Positions 39,191 to 43,010 of a DNA stretch of 43,010 bases are shown in pieces; position 1 is the first letter of the stretch; each line of letters starts with the position of its first letter. Made by a program: the position numbers and the translations under genes. The notes beneath the pieces are model-generated. The model was not told the origin of the DNA. It ran no database searches and was given only the letters and a program-made list of their open reading frames with translations. Origin of the DNA: Streptomyces glomeratus (GTDB lineage: Bacteria > Actinomycetota > Actinomycetes > Streptomycetales > Streptomycetaceae); NCBI RefSeq assembly GCF_021462825.1, contig NZ_JAKEEB010000044.1:1-43010 (forward strand), in the 5' to 3' direction.

Positions 39191-39897
39191 AACTCGTCGT
39201 CGTCTCGGCGGGGCTGAGCGTCCCGTCCTCCACGCGGCTGCTGGCCGACCGGCTGGCCGCCGCCGTGGAGCGGCAGGTTCCCGTCGAGGTCCGGGTGGTG
39301 GAGCTGCGCGACCTCGCCGTGGAGATCGCGCACAACTTCACCAACGGCTTCCCGGGGCGTGCGCTGGCCGCCGCCCTGGAGGCGGTGACCGAGGCCGACG
39401 GGCTGGTCGTGGTCACGCCGGTGTTCTCCGCGTCGTACAGCGGGCTGTTCAAGTCCTTCTTCGACGTGCTCGACAAGGACGCGCTGGCGGGCAAGCCGGT
39501 CCTGGTCGCGGCCACCGGCGGCAGCGCCCGGCACTCGCTGGTGCTGGACCACGCTCTGCGCCCGCTCTTCTCCTACCTGCGGGCCGTGGTGGTCCCGACC
39601 GGCGTCTACGCGGCCTCGGAGGACTGGGGCGCGGAGGGCCTGCCCGAGCGGATCGAACGCGCCGCGGGCGAAATGGCGCTGCTGATGACCGCGGGGGCCC
39701 CGCGGCAGCGGGACGGCTCGGCGGCGGAGGCCGCCGGTCCCGTGGCGGAGGCCGCCGGTTCCGTGGTGGAGGCCGCCGGTTCGGTGGCGCAGCGTGTCGG
39801 GGCCGTGCCCGGGCCCGCCCGGTCCGTGGCCGAGTCCACTGATTCCGGGTTCCGGGTGATCCCGTTCGAGGAGCAACTGGCCGCGCTGCGGAGTTAG
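39187..39897 (+). CDS. NADPH-dependent FMN reductase (CE1759-like)
   Basis: A 236-residue flavodoxin-fold reductase with SAGLSVPSSTRLLADRLAA, VTPVFSASYSGLFKSFFDVL and VAATGGSARHSLVLD. It should deliver reduced FMN to the upstream LLM monooxygenase. Residues about 178-205 form heptapeptide repeats (AEAAGPV, AEAAGSV, VEAAGSV, AQRVGAV) between the catalytic domain and the FRVIPFEEQLAAL tail. The start is coupled to the previous gene by ATGA. Confidence 0.92.
   Translation: MKLVVVSAGLSVPSSTRLLADRLAAAVERQVPVEVRVVELRDLAVEIAHNFTNGFPGRALAAALEAVTEADGLVVVTPVFSASYSGLFKSFFDVLDKDALAGKPVLVAATGGSARHSLVLDHALRPLFSYLRAVVVPTGVYAASEDWGAEGLPERIERAAGEMALLMTAGAPRQRDGSAAEAAGPVAEAAGSVVEAAGSVAQRVGAVPGPARSVAESTDSGFRVIPFEEQLAALRS
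39721..39804 (+). repeat. 21-bp in-frame repeats in the FMN reductase gene
   Basis: Units close to GCGGAGGCCGCCGGTTCCGTG recur three times, with a degenerate fourth unit, from about 39724. They encode a heptapeptide repeat and preserve the frame. Confidence 0.7.
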
Positions 39898-39901
39898 CCG
39901 T

Positions 39902-39936
39902 GGGGGGACGGCCCGGCAGCCGGGCCGCGGCCCCCC
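39902..39936 (+). terminator. Terminator of the LLM/FMN reductase operon
   Basis: A long hairpin: GGGGGG (39902-39907) with CCCCCC (39931-39936), and inner CGGCCCGGC (39909-39917) with GCCGGGCCG (39919-39927). It starts 5 bp after the stop codon. Confidence 0.75.
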
Positions 39937-40128
39937 GCCGCCCGGCCGCCGGTGAACCTCGCGGGACCGCCGTGACATACCCGCCGAACGCGCCGTACGT
40001 GATGTAGCCCATGCACCGGACCGACCGGGTAAACCGCCACGCCCGCAGCGGTGAGAGGCGGGTAAGAAGCCCGCCCGTGGCTCCGTCCACCCGGTGGTGC
40101 ACCGCGCTGGCCTTGGCAGACTGGTGGG

Positions 40129-40839
40129 GTGACCCAGACAGTGCTGCTCGCCGAGGACGACCGCGCCATCCGTCATGCCCTGGAACGCGCGCTGACGCTG
40201 GAGGGTTACGAGGTGACCGCCGTGGCCGACGGGGTGGAGGCCATCGCCCAGGCCCATCGCACCCAGCCCGACGTGCTCGTCCTCGATGTGATGATGCCCG
40301 GCATCGACGGTCTCCAGGTGTGCCGGGTGCTGCGTGCCGAGGGCGACCGCACCCCGATCCTGATGCTCACCGCCCTGGTGGAGACCGCCGACCGGATCGC
40401 GGGGCTCGACGCGGGCGCCGACGACTACGTCGTCAAGCCGTTCGACATCGAGGAAGTCTTCGCCCGGCTGCGCGCCCTGCTGCGCCGCACCAACGGCTCC
40501 TCCTTCGAGGCTCCCAAGGAGGAGGAGAAGATCCCCACCGGCCAGGTCTCCGTCGCCGGGCTGCGCATGGATGTCCAGGCCCGTCGCGCCTGGCGCGGCG
40601 AGCGGGAGCTGGAACTCACCCGGACCGAGTTCGACCTGCTGGAACTGCTGGCCCGCAACGCGGGCATCGTGCTGGACCACGCCACCATCTACGACCGCAT
40701 CTGGGGCTACGACTTCGGCCCCGGTTCCAAGAACCTCGCCGTCTATGTGGGCTATCTGCGGCGCAAGCTCGACGAGCCCGAGGCACCGGCCCTGATCCAC
40801 ACGGTGCGCGGCGTGGGGTACGTACTGAGGGAGGACTAG
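40129..40839 (+). CDS. OmpR-family response regulator
   Basis: A 236-residue regulator. The receiver domain has Asp10/Asp11, the phosphorylation site Asp53 in LVLDVMMPG, and Lys in DYVVKPF. An acidic linker (EAPKEEEK) leads to a winged-helix output domain (TRTEFDLLELLARN, YVGYLRRKL, VRGVGYVLRED). It resembles MprA-type regulators. The GTG at 40129 lies only 7 bp after a possible -10 (CAGACT, 40117-40122), so the mRNA may be leaderless. It is followed by its kinase with an overlapping stop/start (TAGTG). Confidence 0.93.
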   Translation: MTQTVLLAEDDRAIRHALERALTLEGYEVTAVADGVEAIAQAHRTQPDVLVLDVMMPGIDGLQVCRVLRAEGDRTPILMLTALVETADRIAGLDAGADDYVVKPFDIEEVFARLRALLRRTNGSSFEAPKEEEKIPTGQVSVAGLRMDVQARRAWRGERELELTRTEFDLLELLARNAGIVLDHATIYDRIWGYDFGPGSKNLAVYVGYLRRKLDEPEAPALIHTVRGVGYVLRED

Positions 40840-42404
40840 TGCCTCCATCACCGGGCCCGTGCGCCGAGGACGTCGCCGGGAGGGGTATGCGCCTGTGGCG
40901 GCGGCTGCCGGTCGGACTGCGCCGGCGGCTGCGGCTGCGGTCCCGGCTGCGCCGGATGTCGTCGCTGCGGACCACCTTCACCCTGTCGTTCGCGGCCGTG
41001 GCCGCCGGCGTCACCGTCCTGGTCGGCTTCCTCAGCTACGACGCCGCCGCCCGCCTGGTGCGGGTGGACCAGCAGACCGTGTTCGCGCAGGTCGTGGCCG
41101 ATCTGCGGGACCAGGTCAGCCAGAGGCAGCTGATGCCGGACGACTTCGCCATCTCCGACAAGGACCACGACACCCCGCGCGACGACATCATCCGGCCCAG
41201 CCGCACCGTGGTGCAGGTGCTCGGGCCCGGCGGTTCGGTCGTCGACCACTCCAACCCGCCGCTGCCCGTCGGCGGCGACGACCGGCGGATCGCCGAGACC
41301 GCCACCGCGGGCAGGCTGGTCGAGCACACGAACGTCAGCGTCGGCGGCGACGTCTACCGCGTCGCGACCGTGGCGCTCGGCAGCGGCCAGGGCGCGGTGC
41401 AGGTCGCCCAGGAGCTGAGCAGCACCGAGGACCTGCTGCGCAGCCTTCAGCAGCGCACCGCCCTGCTGATGGGAGCGGTCGTGATCGCGGCCGGGCTGTT
41501 CGGCTGGTGGCTCGCGCGGCGGATCACCGGGCGGCTGGTACGGCTGGCCGGTGCCGCCGAGGACGTGGCGCGCACCCGGCGGCTCGGCATCCAGGTCCCG
41601 GTCACCGGGAACGACGAGGTGGCCCGTCTCGGCCGCTCGTTCGACCGTATGCTCGGGCGGCTCGCCCAGTCGGAGGACGACCAGCGGCGTCTGGTGCAGG
41701 ACGCGGGTCATGAGCTGCGCACGCCGTTGACGTCCCTGCGGACCAACATCTCGCTGCTGCGCCGTATCGACGAGCTGCCGGCCGCCGCCCGTGAGGAACT
41801 GGTCGCCGACCTCGCCCAGGAGTCCCGCGAGCTGACCGACCTGGTGAACGAGCTGGTCGACCTGGCGGCCGGCCAGTCGGACACGGAACCGGTGCAGCGG
41901 CTGACCCTCACCGACATCGCCGAGGACGCCGCGACGATCGCCCGGCGCCGCACGGGCCGGGAGGTCGTGGTGCGCACCACGGGCGACACCACGGTCGACG
42001 GCCGCGCCACGGCGTTGCAGCGGGCGGTGTCCAATCTGGTGGAGAACGCGGCCAAGTTCGACCGGCACGGCAAGGCGCCGATCGAGATCGCCGTCATGGG
42101 TCCGGTGCACCCGCCCCGGCTGGAGGACTCCGACGAGCCGGACACCGGGCCGCCGCTGGGCAGCGTGCGCGTCGAGGTCCTCGATCGCGGGCCCGGCATC
42201 GAGGAGGGCGACCTCCTGCGCGTCTTCGACCGTTTCTACCGGGCCGCGGATGCCAGGAGCCTGCCCGGCTCGGGTCTCGGCCTGTCGATCGTGCGGGAGG
42301 TGGCGACGTCGCACGGGGGAGCGCCGTTCGCCTCTCGGCGCAAGGGCGGGGGATCGGTGATCGGGTTCACGGTCGGCGGAGGAGCCGTGCACACCGGCGA
42401 GTGA
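40839..42404 (+). CDS. Sensor histidine kinase
   Basis: A 521-residue membrane kinase. An Arg-rich N-terminus (residues 20-42) precedes membrane helix 1 (about 45-66). A sensor domain of about 135 residues faces outside, and helix 2 (LLMGAVVIAAGLFGWWLA) leads to HAMP. The HisKA motif is DAGHELRTPLTSLRTN, then N box NLVENAAKFD, G1 DRGPGIEEGD, and G2 GSGLGLSIV. The GTG at 40839 overlaps the regulator stop codon and has GGGAGG upstream. An ATG at 40887 is an alternative. The stimulus is unknown. Confidence 0.93.
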   Translation: MPPSPGPCAEDVAGRGMRLWRRLPVGLRRRLRLRSRLRRMSSLRTTFTLSFAAVAAGVTVLVGFLSYDAAARLVRVDQQTVFAQVVADLRDQVSQRQLMPDDFAISDKDHDTPRDDIIRPSRTVVQVLGPGGSVVDHSNPPLPVGGDDRRIAETATAGRLVEHTNVSVGGDVYRVATVALGSGQGAVQVAQELSSTEDLLRSLQQRTALLMGAVVIAAGLFGWWLARRITGRLVRLAGAAEDVARTRRLGIQVPVTGNDEVARLGRSFDRMLGRLAQSEDDQRRLVQDAGHELRTPLTSLRTNISLLRRIDELPAAAREELVADLAQESRELTDLVNELVDLAAGQSDTEPVQRLTLTDIAEDAATIARRRTGREVVVRTTGDTTVDGRATALQRAVSNLVENAAKFDRHGKAPIEIAVMGPVHPPRLEDSDEPDTGPPLGSVRVEVLDRGPGIEEGDLLRVFDRFYRAADARSLPGSGLGLSIVREVATSHGGAPFASRRKGGGSVIGFTVGGGAVHTGE

Positions 42405-42431
42405 CCCGGCGTCCGCGGCGTACCCGCGCCC

Positions 42432-42510
42432 GGGCAGGCCGTCGCGCGGGGCAGGCCGTCGGTCGAGTCGGCTCCTCGGTCGAGTCGGCTCCTCGGGCGG
42501 TCGGCTCCTC
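42432..42510. repeat. Short tandem repeats after the kinase gene
   Basis: GGGCAGGCCGTCG occurs twice (42432-42444, 42449-42461). GGTCGAGTCGGCTCCTC then occurs twice in tandem (42461-42477, 42478-42494), with a degenerate third unit to 42510. They fill the gap between two convergent genes. Confidence 0.75.
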
Positions 42511-42520
42511 GGGCCGGTGG

Positions 42521-43010
42521 TCAGCCGACGTGGACGCGTGGCCGGCGTGCGCGGTTGGGGTCCGCCTCGCGCAGCACCTCCCGGGTCACCGGGGCGACCT
42601 CGCCCTGGCCGAAGAGGAAGAACCGCAAGGACGAACGGATTCTCCAGGGTGAGCACGCGGTAGCGGCCGTGCAGGACCTCGCCGCGTACGGCCAGGCCCG
42701 CCTCGAACTCCGAGGGATCGGTGACGGTCACCTCCACGAAGACGAAGTCCTCCTGCGGGGGCAGCTCGTTGTCGGCGCGGATCTGCTCGATCTTCTCGCG
42801 GTACTCGGTGGCGTCCCGCGCGTCGGGTTCATTGGCGATGAAGCGGATACGGCGGCTGGCGATGTCCCGGACGAATCGTTCCGCCATGTCGTCCAGGGTC
42901 ACGCTGGTCACGCGCAGCTCGAAGGCCCGGGCGAGCCGGGACAGCAGCGATACGAGGATGATCCCGGCGATGAAGCAGGCACCGATCTTCACACCGTCCG
43001 GCCGCTCGAT
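42521..43010 (-). pseudogene. 3' end of a probable amino-acid permease gene, apparently frameshifted
   Basis: From the right edge the minus strand encodes a membrane segment (KIGACFIAGIILVSLLSRL) and then a soluble tail (FELRVTSVTLDDMAERFV, EDFVFVEVTVTDPSEFEAG, GRYRVLTLEN). This matches the C-terminal region of large actinobacterial APC-type permeases as I remember them. After about 42635 the natural continuation (RFFLFGQGEVAPVTREVLRE to RPRVHVG and a stop at 42521) is in another frame. The first frame runs on antisense through the kinase gene. A segment between LTLE and NPF also seems missing. The start is outside the window. Confidence 0.6.

Noticed and set aside
40848..42520. Minus-strand open frame continuing from the permease through the kinase gene
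   Set aside because: It is antisense to a clear histidine kinase, and the proper permease C-terminus is found in another frame ending at 42521.

Overview
This is high-GC actinobacterial chromosome, almost certainly Streptomyces. The window carries the developmental sigma factor gene bldN with its anti-sigma gene rsbN, and the redox sensor gene rex fused by overlaps to the heme genes hemA-hemC-hemD, with a Rex-type operator upstream. It also has a class I lysyl-tRNA synthetase, a DUF397/XRE/HATPase regulatory island, GTG/TTG starts and strong third-position GC bias. No phage, transposase, CRISPR array or tRNA gene was seen. Most of the window is core chromosome with small accessory pockets. 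Family names come from recognising protein sequences; no database search was run.

Layout. 1-118: 3' end of a 5S rRNA gene and the terminator of its rRNA operon. 135-5337 (+): HAD phosphatase, VC0807-type membrane protein, MFS transporter, AcuC-like deacetylase, an actinobacterial hypothetical protein and a BldC-like DNA-binding protein. 5480-7993 (+): a 32-residue ribosomal protein bS22 gene with its own terminator, an NAD-binding epimerase-like protein and an acyltransferase. 8069-11829 (-): rsbN, bldN and a HAD-IB hydrolase. 12002-17950 (+): glutaredoxin-like protein, then rex-hemA-hemC-hemD, each junction overlapping by 4 nt. 18194-19712: a small secreted protein and a quinone-oxidoreductase-like gene that separate hemD from hemB (19962-20954, +).

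20970-27199: lipoprotein, phosphotransferase, aminotransferase, DUF4253 protein, the DUF397/XRE/HATPase island and a broken DUF4232 gene next to what looks like a deletion scar. 27230-30976: argS and class I lysS, divergent. 31021-34576 (-): a 14-bp minisatellite, a DUF2637 membrane protein and two DUF3558 lipoproteins. 34770-35963 (+): RNA ligase rtcB. 35991-37365 (-): small membrane protein, SDR and YnfA-type protein. 37516-42404 (+): secreted protein, LLM flavin monooxygenase with FMN reductase, and an OmpR/histidine-kinase pair. 42521-43010 (-): the 3' end of a probable amino-acid permease that appears frameshifted.

How the genes work together. The Rex operator overlaps the predicted promoter of rex-hemACD, so heme synthesis should respond to the NADH/NAD+ ratio; HemB completes early tetrapyrrole synthesis from a separate transcription unit. 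BldN should drive rsbN from a BldN-type promoter, giving negative feedback on aerial development. ArgRS, LysRS, bS22 and the 5S rRNA are translation genes. No complete, obviously undescribed multi-gene system stands out. The least explained parts are the DUF2637/DUF3558 envelope cluster, the WhiJ-like island with its palindrome, several conserved-looking enzymes lacking catalytic residues, and a group of small repeats and scars.
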